From positions 372,001-436,000 of the forward strand of contig NZ_QPEX01000046.1 in the NCBI RefSeq assembly GCF_003335505.1: DNA of 64,000 nucleotides. Reading direction: 5' to 3'. The DNA is from Bremerella cremea (GTDB taxonomy: Bacteria; Planctomycetota; Planctomycetia; Pirellulales; Pirellulaceae). How positions within the stretch are numbered: position 1 is the stretch's first letter; the number at the start of each line of letters is the position of its first letter. The translations under genes and the position numbers were made by a program. The notes under the pieces are model-generated. The model saw nothing but the letters and a program-made list of their open reading frames with translations, ran no database searches and had not been told where the DNA came from. Positions 37,260 to 47,200 of the stretch are shown piece after piece.

Positions 37260-37898
37260 TTGTCGATTTCGGAATCGACTGCTCGGAAATACGAACTGCA
37301 GGACCCTGATGTCCGGCTGATGCTGTTGGTGCGCGATGACGATGCCGCAGCGTTCGAGGAGTTGATGCTGCGATACCAACGCCGAGTGGTTACGGTTCTG
37401 GAACACCTGGTCGGTAAACGAGATTTGGCCGAGGACTTGGCCCAAGATGTCTTCATGCGTGTTTATCGTTCGCGGAAGACGTACATCCCAGGGTCTCGTT
37501 TCTCGACGTGGCTCTTTACGATTGTCAACAATGTGGCCAGCAACGCCCGGCGGAGCCTGGCCCGACGCAAAGAAGTTCAAATCACCAATTCCCCCGATCA
37601 ATCAGGTTCCCAGCCTGCCGATCCGTTGGAACGTATGGCCACAGCGGCCAGCGGGCTCATGCCAACCCGCCAACTCGATAAGACAGAAATGGGGAGTATC
37701 GTTCGGCAAGCCGTCCAGTCGCTGAACGAGCGACAGAGGATGGCCGTGTTGCTCTCGAAATTCGAGGAGATGAGCTATAACGACATTGCCGAAACCATGG
37801 GCATGTCGGTTCAGGCCATCAAGTCGTTGTTATCCCGCGCCCGAGCAAACCTGAAAGAAGCCTTAGCACCTTACCTGCAGGAAGGAATCGTTCCTTAA
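37260..37898 (+). CDS. ECF-type sigma-70 family RNA polymerase sigma factor
   Basis: 212 residues from TTG at 37260, preceded at 8 bases by GGAG (37248-37251); an upstream TTG at 37236 lacks a site. Region 2 about 20-85 (AEDLAQDVFMRVYRSR) and region 4 about 145-205 (LSKFEEMSYNDIAETMGMSVQAIKSLLSRARANL). A Ser/Pro/Ala linker near 110-135. Heads a three-gene operon with an anti-sigma candidate and a secreted partner. Confidence 0.92.
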   Translation: MSISESTARKYELQDPDVRLMLLVRDDDAAAFEELMLRYQRRVVTVLEHLVGKRDLAEDLAQDVFMRVYRSRKTYIPGSRFSTWLFTIVNNVASNARRSLARRKEVQITNSPDQSGSQPADPLERMATAASGLMPTRQLDKTEMGSIVRQAVQSLNERQRMAVLLSKFEEMSYNDIAETMGMSVQAIKSLLSRARANLKEALAPYLQEGIVP

Positions 37899-37953
37899 GA
37901 ATGAGCAAGAGTCCATTCCTATTGGATCGCCTTTTTCATCAAGCGACGTAGCC

Positions 37954-38466
37954 ATGATCGATCCCACTGCACAACCTGACGAACAAACCGAGACCGACGA
38001 GCTGTTGGCCGCCTATCTCGATAACGAGCTTTCCGATCAGGAAAGGTCGATGGTCGAAACGCGCCTGGCCGACGACGATGCATTCCGGCTACGGCTTGTC
38101 GAACTCGATCGCACGTGGGACATGCTCGATTCGCTTCCCAAGGCCGACCTGGACGACGAAAAGTTTGTCCGCACAACGGTCGAGATGATCACCGTCCAAG
38201 CCGCTCAAGAGGTGCAAGAGTTTGAAGCCAGCCAGCGCCGTACCGACAAAGCACGCAAGCTCGGTCTGGTGTTGGGGATGGTCGCTTTGGTGGTCGTGGG
38301 ATATCTGATCACTCAGTGGCAATTAAACCGCCCCGACCGCATTCTCGTTGAAAACCTAACCGTAATCGAAAGCGTCGACGAGCTACAGCTGATTGAAGAC
38401 ATCGAGTTCTTAGAAGCCCTCAAGTCGGAAGGGCTGTTCACCGGGGAGAACGACGATGAATCGTAG
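37954..38466 (+). CDS. Single-pass membrane protein, anti-sigma factor candidate
   Basis: 170 residues. Residues 18-60 (AAYLDNELSDQERSMVETRLADD) match the helical start of anti-sigma domains but lack the HxxxCxxC zinc ligands. One transmembrane helix about 108-126, then a short acidic outer part. It follows the ECF gene by 55 bases and overlaps the next gene by 11 bases, as expected for a translationally coupled sigma/anti-sigma unit. Confidence 0.8.
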   Translation: MIDPTAQPDEQTETDELLAAYLDNELSDQERSMVETRLADDDAFRLRLVELDRTWDMLDSLPKADLDDEKFVRTTVEMITVQAAQEVQEFEASQRRTDKARKLGLVLGMVALVVVGYLITQWQLNRPDRILVENLTVIESVDELQLIEDIEFLEALKSEGLFTGENDDES

Positions 38467-39568
38467 CGCGATCCTGGCCGGTTTCGTCACGCTGGTTCTA
38501 CTGACCACACTAGTCGGTCATGCGCAAGAGTCCGAATCAGAGCGGGCCGCGCGGATCGCCGCGATGTCGGACGCCGACAAATTATCGCTGCGCAACAAGC
38601 TAGAACGCTTCGAACGTCTGCCCACCGCCGAACGCGAGCGGCTGCTTAACCTGAACGCGGAGCTCGAACAGCGGCCCGATGGCCCGGAGCTGCGCGAGTT
38701 AATGCACCGTTATTACGACTGGCTAAAAACAATCAACTCTGGCCAACGCCAAGAACTGCAAGAACTGCCAGCCCAAGAGCGGATAGCCAAAATCAAAAGT
38801 CTGCTGGACGAACAAGAACGAGGTCGCTTCTTCGCGCTGATGAAAAACATCATGACCGACGTGAAGCACGAAGAACTGGATGATATTCACCAGTGGATTG
38901 TCGACGATTGGCTGGTCAAAGATAGAGACCGCATTCTCGCTTACGAAGAGAAACTGTACGAACACAAACCGTGGTTGCGTTCTCGCCTAGCCGAGAAATC
39001 GCTTTCTCCAAACCGCAAGGTTTATGACTTGTGGGTGAATATGTACGGCGTGCCTGGCATCCCCGATATCATGCCCAGCGAAAGCGACTTTGAAGAACTC
39101 AAGTCACACCTCGGTGAAAAAACTCGGAAGAAGCTCGAAAGCGAGCCAGATCGCCAGCAAAGCTTATTGGTGCAGTTGATGCGAGCCGCCATCGTTTCGC
39201 AGTTTCGCACGCGTGTCGACGACGAGGATCTTAAAAAGTTCTACGCCGAATTGCCCGAGAAAGACAAAGCGGAACTCGCAGGCTTCCCGCCGGAACGATT
39301 CAATTTCGAACTGCGGAAGCGTTATCGCGAAGAGAACGGTCGCCGCTTCGTCGGCAACCGTCCACCTGGGCCACCGCCGTGGGATCGCGACAACCGACGG
39401 GGGGATGGGCGCGGTCCTGAAGGGAGAGGCCCTGGCATGCGCGGCGAACGAGGGCCACGCCCTCCGATGCCTTCCGACGACAAGCTGCCACCAACCAAAC
39501 CAGAAGAGAAAACGCTCGGCAATGACGAAAAACCGGCGGCCGCAAGCCCAACGCCTGATTCTCCATAA
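38456..39568 (+). CDS. Secreted helical protein, possible third component of ECF module
   Basis: 370 residues. Signal peptide 1-23. Repeated helical units of the DUF3106 sort (LRNKLERFERLPTAERERLL; LPAQERIAKIKSLL) up to about 290, then a Pro/Gly/Arg/Asp-rich tail (300-370). Its 11-base overlap with the anti-sigma gene suggests coupled translation. May be an envelope sensor or target of the sigma pathway (inference). Confidence 0.75.
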   Translation: MNRSAILAGFVTLVLLTTLVGHAQESESERAARIAAMSDADKLSLRNKLERFERLPTAERERLLNLNAELEQRPDGPELRELMHRYYDWLKTINSGQRQELQELPAQERIAKIKSLLDEQERGRFFALMKNIMTDVKHEELDDIHQWIVDDWLVKDRDRILAYEEKLYEHKPWLRSRLAEKSLSPNRKVYDLWVNMYGVPGIPDIMPSESDFEELKSHLGEKTRKKLESEPDRQQSLLVQLMRAAIVSQFRTRVDDEDLKKFYAELPEKDKAELAGFPPERFNFELRKRYREENGRRFVGNRPPGPPPWDRDNRRGDGRGPEGRGPGMRGERGPRPPMPSDDKLPPTKPEEKTLGNDEKPAAASPTPDSP

Positions 39569-39596
39569 AACGCGACCAAGTTGTCGCAGCCACTCC

Positions 39597-39626
39597 GCCG
39601 CATAGTCACCTGTGCGGCTTTTTTTA
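39597..39626 (+). terminator. Rho-independent terminator of the ECF operon
   Basis: Stem GCCGCA/TGCGGC (39597-39602/39613-39618) followed by seven T. Lies 28 bases past the operon's last stop. Confidence 0.75.
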
Positions 39627-39706
39627 TGGGGCAGGGCAGGGCAACACTCGCTAAAATAGCACCACGTCTTCTCAAGCCCGCCTGACTAGCCTGCCGAGTT
39701 TTTGCC

Positions 39707-40822
39707 ATGCGAATTGGTTTGCTGCTTTCTTTCGTTCTCGTGATCTGCTTTTCTTCAATTGCCGTTGCCCAGGACGTAACGGCCCCCAAGCGATTGCCGC
39801 GTGAGAACCTGTTAGTCTATCGCGACGCAGCGAATCAGCTACGTCCTGTTGAGTCACAAGCAGACTGGCAACAGCGGCGGGCCGAAATACTGGCTGGCAT
39901 GCAGTCGATCATGGGGAAGCTGCCCGGGGACGAGAAACGTTGCCCGCTCGACGTGCAAGTGCATGAAGAGGTTGACTGTGGCCAATACGTGCGGCGGCTG
40001 ATCAGCTATCAAGCGGAACCAGGCTCACGGGTACCGGCCTATCTGTGCGTGCCGAAAGTCGTGCTAGAAAACGACGCGTTGCCGGTTCATGCCGCCCTTT
40101 GTTTGCATGGTACCGACAACGTTATCGGGCACGGAACCGTTGTCGGCCTGGGGCGACCGAATCGAAATTACGCTGGCGAACTGGCCGAACGTGGCTGGGT
40201 CACGCTCGCCCCCAACTATCCGCTGTTGGCCAAGTACCAGCCTGACTTGGAAAAGCTAGGCTGGGAAAGTGGCACGATTAAAGCAGTGTGGGACAACATG
40301 CGGGGGCTCGATCTGCTGGAAACGCTCCCCTACGTGAAGCATGGCAACTACGCGGCAATCGGGCACTCTTTGGGCGGACACAACTCGGTTTACACGGCGG
40401 TTTTCGATCCGCGAATCGGGGCGGTCGTCACCAGTTGCGGGCTCGATTCGTATCTCGATTACTACGATGGCAAGCCGGAAGTGTGGCAGCCAGGGCGAGG
40501 CTGGACTCAGGTTCGTTACATGGCCAAGCTTGGCGATTACCAAGGGCGGCTGGCAGAAATTCCGTTCGATTTTCACGAAATGCTCGGGGCCATTGCTCCT
40601 CGTCCGGTGCTGGTCATTGCTCCACTTCGCGATAGCAATTTCCGCCACGAAAGCGTCGACAAGGTCGCCACCGCCGCGCGGCAAGTGTATCTGCTGTATG
40701 ACCAGCCGAATTCGCTTCAGGTGTTGCACCCCGATGTCGAGCACGACTTCCCGCCCGCGATGCGCGAAGCGGCTTATGCGTTTCTCGCAAGCTCGCTACC
40801 TGATCAGCCCACCAAGCCGTAA
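39707..40822 (+). CDS. Secreted alpha/beta hydrolase (acetyl-xylan-esterase-like)
   Basis: 371 residues. Signal peptide 1-21. Nucleophile Ser in GHSLGGHNS (about 222), Asp in PLRDSNF, His in HPDVEHDFPPAMR. Also GTDNVIGHGTVVGLGRPNRNYA. Resembles planctomycete secreted esterases that act on polysaccharides; exact substrate unknown. Monocistronic, convergent with MscS. Confidence 0.85.
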   Translation: MRIGLLLSFVLVICFSSIAVAQDVTAPKRLPRENLLVYRDAANQLRPVESQADWQQRRAEILAGMQSIMGKLPGDEKRCPLDVQVHEEVDCGQYVRRLISYQAEPGSRVPAYLCVPKVVLENDALPVHAALCLHGTDNVIGHGTVVGLGRPNRNYAGELAERGWVTLAPNYPLLAKYQPDLEKLGWESGTIKAVWDNMRGLDLLETLPYVKHGNYAAIGHSLGGHNSVYTAVFDPRIGAVVTSCGLDSYLDYYDGKPEVWQPGRGWTQVRYMAKLGDYQGRLAEIPFDFHEMLGAIAPRPVLVIAPLRDSNFRHESVDKVATAARQVYLLYDQPNSLQVLHPDVEHDFPPAMREAAYAFLASSLPDQPTKP

Positions 40823-40856
40823 TCCGATCTCTGGCTGTGTTGGCAAGCACTTTCCT

Positions 40857-42575
40857 TTAGCGAGCGCCAACACGGTTATCCTCTTCTTGGTTGACCACCC
40901 GAACGCGTTCACGGGGCAGATAATCGCCACTTTCCAATTGCTGCACAAAGGCGATTAGCTTCTCGCGCATCTCGCAGTGTAAGTCCCATGCGTCGCCAGG
41001 GTTCTTAGCGTGACAGAGCGCGCGAATTTCCATGGTCTCTTCCGAACAACCGGTCACTTGTACCGTCGGCTCGCTCCGTTCATCCCACAGTTCGTGCTCG
41101 GTGGCCAACTGCTCGAACTTTTCACGAATCTGATCGACGTCGGTGGTGTAATCGACGTAGACCTTGATCGGACGCGTCAACTCGGGACTGACCTTGGTCC
41201 AGTTTTCCACCGGCTGCGAAATCAAATATTGCAGCGGAACAATCAATCGTCGCTTGTCCCACGTACGAATCGTGAGATAGGTGAATTTGATATCTTCCAC
41301 ATGCCCCCAGTTTCCTTCGAACAAAACGCTATCGCCAATCCGCACCGGCTGCGTCATGGCAATCTGTAGCCCGGCCAACAAATTGCCTAAGATCGGCTGA
41401 GCGGCGATCCCCAAGATAACCGTGGAAACGCCCGCCGATGCCAACAAGCCGTAGCCAACGGCATCGAAAATATTCAGCTGCACCAGCAAGATGCCAACCA
41501 CCACAAAGGCCGCAACGACCGTCACCAAGCGGCGGGCCACGCTGATTTTAGTCAGCAGCCCTTGCTGCGCCCCATCGACATCGTCGTCGAGCGTGTTGAC
41601 GTATCTCTCCATGGTGAACTGGGTGGCAACATCCAAACATCGCAGCAGGAGCCAGGCAATCGCCCCGACCACAATCAGCAGCATGAGCGGATCGAGAAAC
41701 ATGTTGACAGGGCTGGTAAGCGAGAGAAATGTCTTTTTCAAAAGGTAAACGGCCAGCGCCGCACTCGCGAAGACTAGGGGCAAGCTCAACGCACTAATCA
41801 AGCGTTCAAACCACATCCGCTCTTTATTCTGACGATGCAGAATCGCATAGCCAATCAGATGCTGCGTAAGGTATCCGATGCCGACTCCTAATACGATAAA
41901 GACGAACAACGCGACCCATTCCCACAGCGGAACTCGACCAACAAGACGGACTTTCGCCCAAGCAGGAATCCATTGTTCAATCCAACTTGGGCCATACGCG
42001 GCGTACAGGGCCGGTATCTTTTCCACGGTCTGGGGGGAAAACAACCAGACTGGTTCGCTATCCCCCTTCTTGACGCGTTGGATCCGAACTCGCACCTCTT
42101 TCCAATCGTCGATACTGATTTTACCGAGCCGAATACTACGACGTGGCTTGCCCGCCATCGGGTTGTCGTTGCCCAAGCGGTTGATCATTTGCCCATCAGG
42201 CCGATCGGGCAAGTCTTCTAAGTCGATCCACAGTCGCTGGTTCAGGGCGTAGTAAAACTTTCGAGCATACTCGGCAGCTTGGCCTCGCTTGCTCTCGGGG
42301 ATCAACGCGAAGTTCAGCGACTGTGCGGCAAGCTGAAAGTTCTCGTCCCGGCAGGCGAAAAGAAAGTTTTCGACCGTGGCCAGGGGCGTGCTGAGATCTG
42401 GCGGGTCGGAAACCGTGGGGACTCCTTGATTCAATTGCTCGACAGCATAGTAAGCATCGGTCGAGTTTTCAGCTTGCTTGGTGCTCTTCTCGTTGGCGAT
42501 CGCCGTGTCGCCGGTCGCCGCCGTTAAGAGCAAGAAAAGAAGAAAGGAAGGAATGAGTTCGGGGATTCTTCTCAT
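40857..42575 (-). CDS. MscS-family mechanosensitive channel
   Basis: 572 residues, larger than E. coli MscS (286). Signal-like start 1-27, a periplasmic domain to about 200, then five hydrophobic segments. The pore helix/beta domain core is STVILGIAAQPILGNLLAGLQ followed by PVRIGDSVLFEGNWGHVEDI. Releases solutes on hypo-osmotic shock. Downstream of a zincin-like gene on the minus strand. Confidence 0.9.
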   Translation of the reverse strand: MRRIPELIPSFLLFLLLTAATGDTAIANEKSTKQAENSTDAYYAVEQLNQGVPTVSDPPDLSTPLATVENFLFACRDENFQLAAQSLNFALIPESKRGQAAEYARKFYYALNQRLWIDLEDLPDRPDGQMINRLGNDNPMAGKPRRSIRLGKISIDDWKEVRVRIQRVKKGDSEPVWLFSPQTVEKIPALYAAYGPSWIEQWIPAWAKVRLVGRVPLWEWVALFVFIVLGVGIGYLTQHLIGYAILHRQNKERMWFERLISALSLPLVFASAALAVYLLKKTFLSLTSPVNMFLDPLMLLIVVGAIAWLLLRCLDVATQFTMERYVNTLDDDVDGAQQGLLTKISVARRLVTVVAAFVVVGILLVQLNIFDAVGYGLLASAGVSTVILGIAAQPILGNLLAGLQIAMTQPVRIGDSVLFEGNWGHVEDIKFTYLTIRTWDKRRLIVPLQYLISQPVENWTKVSPELTRPIKVYVDYTTDVDQIREKFEQLATEHELWDERSEPTVQVTGCSEETMEIRALCHAKNPGDAWDLHCEMREKLIAFVQQLESGDYLPRERVRVVNQEEDNRVGAR

Positions 42576-42742
42576 GAGGTTTTCTCGAATTCCGATCGGT
42601 TTTCTCTGAGAACGCCACGAAGACTTTTTGTCCTCCTAACGCCAATAAACGCGGGCCAGCTTGGCGCGCAGTCATACACCATGCCATTGCAAACGCAAAT
42701 GAAATGCCAAGCGAGAAGTTTCCGGGAAAGAAGTCGCGTCCG

Positions 42743-43498
42743 CTACAGGGCTTTTTCGGCCAGCTTCAAGCGGATCGTATTCCGACAAGCATGCCGGACA
42801 TCGGGACGCAGATATTTGAGCCAGGCAGGCTTCCACTCGCGGCGGGCCAACGCATACAAGCCGAGCGCATAGCCATACATATTCATCGAAAGATAACCGC
42901 AGCGCGACATGCTCCAACCGCTGGCCGCACCATTGTTCCAGTTTCCTTCCTGAATCACCGAGTTGGCCGTACAGATCCCCAAGCCTAAGAACACCGTTAA
43001 AAGGTCGGTCAATGGTTCGTGGTCATGTTCTTCCCGTGAAACGCGATCTTCCCCCAGCAGCCGTACGTGCCCGATCTCGTGAGCCAATGTCGCAACGACA
43101 CCTAGCGGATCGTTCAAGCCGTCGACATTCAGCTGAATGCGGTAGAATCCACTCTCTTCGACTTCACTATAAAGCCCCTTGGTCGATTGCCAGTTATCGC
43201 GGGCCAAGCTGTTGCGGGCCTGATTGCCGTCGCCGTAATAGCTTAGCCAGAGACAATCGGGGTCGACATCCATGTGCTGGGCGACGATCACTAGCAAATG
43301 GTGGATTTCGTCCTCGGTGGCTCGATAGTGCCCCGGAAAGAACTGCGTGGTCGGCAGCACGGTGATGCCTTGGCGGAGACGCTCCATGCCGAACTCTTCG
43401 ATCAGCCAGGCGAAACGGTCGTCGATCCATTCTCGCTCTTGCTCATTCACCGGACAGACCGGCGGCGAAGCAAAGAATGCACGAATCCATTGCAACAT
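42743..43498 (-). CDS. Zincin-like protein with HExxH motif
   Basis: 251 residues from ATG at 43498 (AGGA upstream); GTG at 43531 adds 11. HEIGH at 140-144 in VVATLAHEIGHVRLLG. Glu161 (HDHEPLTDL), 16 residues past the motif, may be the third zinc ligand. No signal peptide or TM. Family not identified; may cleave protein or be degenerate. Confidence 0.75.
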   Translation of the reverse strand: MLQWIRAFFASPPVCPVNEQEREWIDDRFAWLIEEFGMERLRQGITVLPTTQFFPGHYRATEDEIHHLLVIVAQHMDVDPDCLWLSYYGDGNQARNSLARDNWQSTKGLYSEVEESGFYRIQLNVDGLNDPLGVVATLAHEIGHVRLLGEDRVSREEHDHEPLTDLLTVFLGLGICTANSVIQEGNWNNGAASGWSMSRCGYLSMNMYGYALGLYALARREWKPAWLKYLRPDVRHACRNTIRLKLAEKAL

Positions 43499-43531
43499 TT
43501 TGAGAGTCCTACGCAGTGCAGGCGATGACAC

Positions 43532-43884
43532 CCCAGCGGTGATCCAACCTTATTTATTATGCTCGTCCCTGCCCACGCTGGCCACCGAAATGGTATCCGT
43601 TTAGGGAATCCACAGCCAATATCCGGCCTGAAACGTTGTTTGTTGCCACGATCTATTAGCCGCTTCCCAGGCAGTTGGCAGCAACGCTATCGGAGTGACT
43701 TGTTAAGTCTTTTTTGGTAATCCGTGGGGAATTATCGCTGTGAGGTACCTAAACACTGCTAGACTGGCGGCACGGTTGGGTCATCCTCAATACTCTCCAT
43801 CGGACGGCCTGTGCGGTCGATTCCCCTCCCATACGACCGATATTTCTATCGGTTCGTCATGCTCTTCTTCTTAGGGAATCGCCC
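43532..43884. other. Intergenic region, no gene seen
   Basis: About 350 bases between the divergent zincin-like and BON genes, holding both promoters. No strong hairpin or repeat noted. Confidence 0.35.
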
Positions 43885-44133
43885 ATGTTTGGCAATCAAG
43901 TCCCAGACAAAGACCTTCAGAAATTGGTCAATCGCACGCTAGAACGGACCGGTGTTGGGTCGCAAGCGAAGATCATGGCCCGCGTCAACGCTGGCACGGT
44001 CATTGTCAGCGGCACCATTAAATACGAAAACCAGCGCCGACCGATCCTTAAAGCGATTCAGGGCGTCGCTGGCGTTCAGCGCGTTAGCGATACAATGGCC
44101 TGCGCACCAAAGGCCGCGCGGACCGATGCTTAA
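43885..44133 (+). CDS. BON-domain protein
   Basis: 82 residues, one BON domain spanning most of it: GSQAKIMARVNAGTVIVSGTIKY and ILKAIQGVAGVQRVSD. BON domains bind phospholipid or peptidoglycan surfaces. No signal peptide, so cytoplasmic face or unusual export. Alone. Confidence 0.85.
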   Translation: MFGNQVPDKDLQKLVNRTLERTGVGSQAKIMARVNAGTVIVSGTIKYENQRRPILKAIQGVAGVQRVSDTMACAPKAARTDA

Positions 44134-44207
44134 CCTTGGCCCGCTAACAACCTACGGGATGGCTATTCTCCGTTAGCCATCCCGAAAGCAAACTTCCACG
44201 AAGCAAT

Positions 44208-47200
44208 CTACTTCGTGTCGGCCTTCGCAGCCAAGCTTTCCAGATAGGTGACCAAGTCGGCCAGCTCTTGCACGGTGACTTCGTTCGCCAAGCCGATGGG
44301 CATGACGGAGACTTCGTCTTTCTTCTGGCCTTCGATCTCGTCGGGATTCAACGTGATCTCGTTCCCTTGATTGTCACGAATGACGATCTTATCGGGACCT
44401 TCAAAGGTGATGAAGCCGGAAAGAAGTCGCCCGTCTTCCATTTGGAAGATGTTGGTCACAAACCCTTGCGCCAGCGACTTGCTCGGCAAGACGATCGACT
44501 CGGTGAGTTGATCTCGCTTGTAGGTCTTGGCGACCTGAGGCAGGTAAGGACCACGCGGCGTTTCTTTCGGATCGACGGTGTGACACTTGTTACACGTCAG
44601 CTTGGCAAATAGCGGTTCGCCCCGCGCGGCATCTCCCTTCGTTGCCACCACCAGCTTGACCACCTCTTCAGGATCGATCGTGCCGACCTTGGGACCGGCG
44701 GGCTGATCCATTTTGGCTTTAAGCTTCCAAGCAGCGGCCACGTGGGCAGCGGCATGGGCGACACTGGTGTCGGAACTATCTTTCAGGGCCAGTACCTTTT
44801 CATCGAAGTTACGATCGTTGAGGATCAACGCCGCTTTGAGCAAGTCCACCTGACGGGCCGGGTCGTTCCAACCGGCGTCGAGCGAGCTTTTCACGGTGCT
44901 GGCAACTTCCGGCGAAAGCTTTTCTTGCCCGGCCAGGGTCAACAAACCAACATCTCCCCAAACCGCAAGCGGAGACGAAGTATCCTTGGCCAACGCGTCG
45001 ATGATACCGATTTGCCGGCTAAGTTGGTTCTTATCACGGAACGCATTAAGAGCACCCTTGAACTCCGCACTTTTACCATCGGCCTGGTTCAGCTTGGCCA
45101 GCCCGGTGAGAGCCGCGATAACGACCTCTTTCTCGGTGCTTCGGAGCAGGGCAGTGACTGCCTGGGCACGAACTTCCGGCTTGGTCTCTTTGGCGGTCGC
45201 GGCCTTCGTCAGCAGTTCAATCGCATCGCGAGGCAGTTCGTTTGATTCGGCCACCAGGCTGATTGCTCCAGCGGCGAACGCAGGATCGTTCTTTGCTTTT
45301 TCCAAAGCCATTTGCAGCGTGCCGTCGAGTTCGACGCGATTGCGACGCAGCTCTTTCAGCAGAAAGGCCGATTCGTCCGAGGCCGCCGAAGCGAGCGTCT
45401 TTTTCAGCACGGCACCGATCTTGTCGGATTGCTCCCACTTCTCTGGCTGGTAGTAAGGGCCACGCGTATCTGGCCGAGTTCCCCAACTGTTTCCTTTCCA
45501 GGTCCCGTCAATGTTGTAGAGGCGGCAGAGGGCCGAGAGCAAACCTTGGCGTGCCTCGGTCGAGGTCGCCGACTTCAAGCGTTCGATCAAACCATCAACC
45601 ACTTCCGGCTGGTGAATTCGCTGCAACGCGAACAAGGCAAACTGCCGCTGTTGCGGGCTGGCCTGGCTGTCGTCGATCACGGTGAACAACGCTTCCGCCG
45701 CTTCCAACTTGGCCAACGCCTTATAAGCAGTGTGACGAATGACCGGGTCTTCACTATCGAGCGATGGCAAAACCAGCGAAGCCAACTCCTTCTTACCGCT
45801 ACGGCCTACAGCGATGATCGCTTCCATCTGACGGCGTGGATTGTCGGAACCAAACAGGCTCTCAACCCGCGACTCGAAGAATTCGACCGCCGCTTGATTG
45901 TCTGGGTTCAGCACAATCATGTCGGCCAGGGCTCGCACCGCATTGGCACGCACATCTGGGTTATTCGCTAGTTCGCTCGATTCGCCGAAGGCGAGAACCT
46001 TGAGCGGGTCTGCCGAGCCTCGGGCTTGCATCAGCAGATAAACAACGGCAACCATGACGTCGGGGTCTTTAATGTTCCACTGCTGAATTTCTTCAATCGT
46101 TTCGTCATCGAGACCACGGGCTAACAGTTCGCGCTGCGCCCCCAGACGACGACGGTGGCTGTCGGAGCGTAGCAGCTGCAACAGCGTGTCGTTGTCGGCT
46201 TCGCGGAGGTTCGGCATTGGCTCGGCCTGGTAACCTTTGGGGGAAACCCGCACCAGGTAGCCGACGTCTTCGCCGTTGTAAGTGAACGTGGCACCTTTCC
46301 AACTCGCCGCGTAAATGTGGCTGTCGGCGTCGACGTCTAGGTCGGTCACGCGCGGGATGCCGAGGAACTCTTCCTGGTTCGCTTCAAAGGTGGCACCTTT
46401 GCGTGTGGGGTTATGGCGATAGATCCAACTGCGTCCCCAATCGGCCGTGTACAACGCATTGCCAAAGCCTTCGGGGAAGCCAGGTTCGTCCATGTACAAC
46501 GTTCCACACCCGGAACCACCACCGTAGTCGGCCAGCGGCTGGATGATTTCGTCGTTGAAGTTCATGTACAAACGAGGGTAGCCGTGATCTTCCAGCCCGC
46601 TGAAGTGATGCAGGCGAATATCCCAGCCGCCACCATCGTTGGTATTGTCGCGAGTGAAGCCGTTCATCAGCGGATCGATGGCGACTTCCAAGATGTTACG
46701 TGTGCCGTAGCTATAGACTTCCATGTTCGATCCATCAGGACGAACTCGCAGCACGCCGCCGCCACGCATTTGCAGCTTGCGACCATCGGCCCCTTCCGCT
46801 TCCATGAAGCCAAAGTCGCCAATCGCCAGGTACAGCCAGCCATCGATGCCAAGGGTCACGCCGTTCGAGGTATGGTCGGCCGGACGGTCTTTGAAGGTGA
46901 ACGCCAGGTTCTTGATTAAGATCTCTTGCCGATCGCTACGGCCGTCGCCATCTTCGTCGATAAACGCACTCAGGTGGGGCGGATGCAACACATACAAGCG
47001 GTCACGATCCCACACCAAACCACGAGGCGAATCGACATCGGGCACGAATAATTTCACTTCGTCTGCTTTGCCGTCGCCATCGGTATCGCGAAGACGATGA
47101 ATGGCCCCGCGTCGTGGCTCGCGATCGAGCGAACCGTTTTTATCGACCGAAACGTATACGTCCCCTTCGGGCGAAGCGGCCACAAAAACAGGATAGTTCA

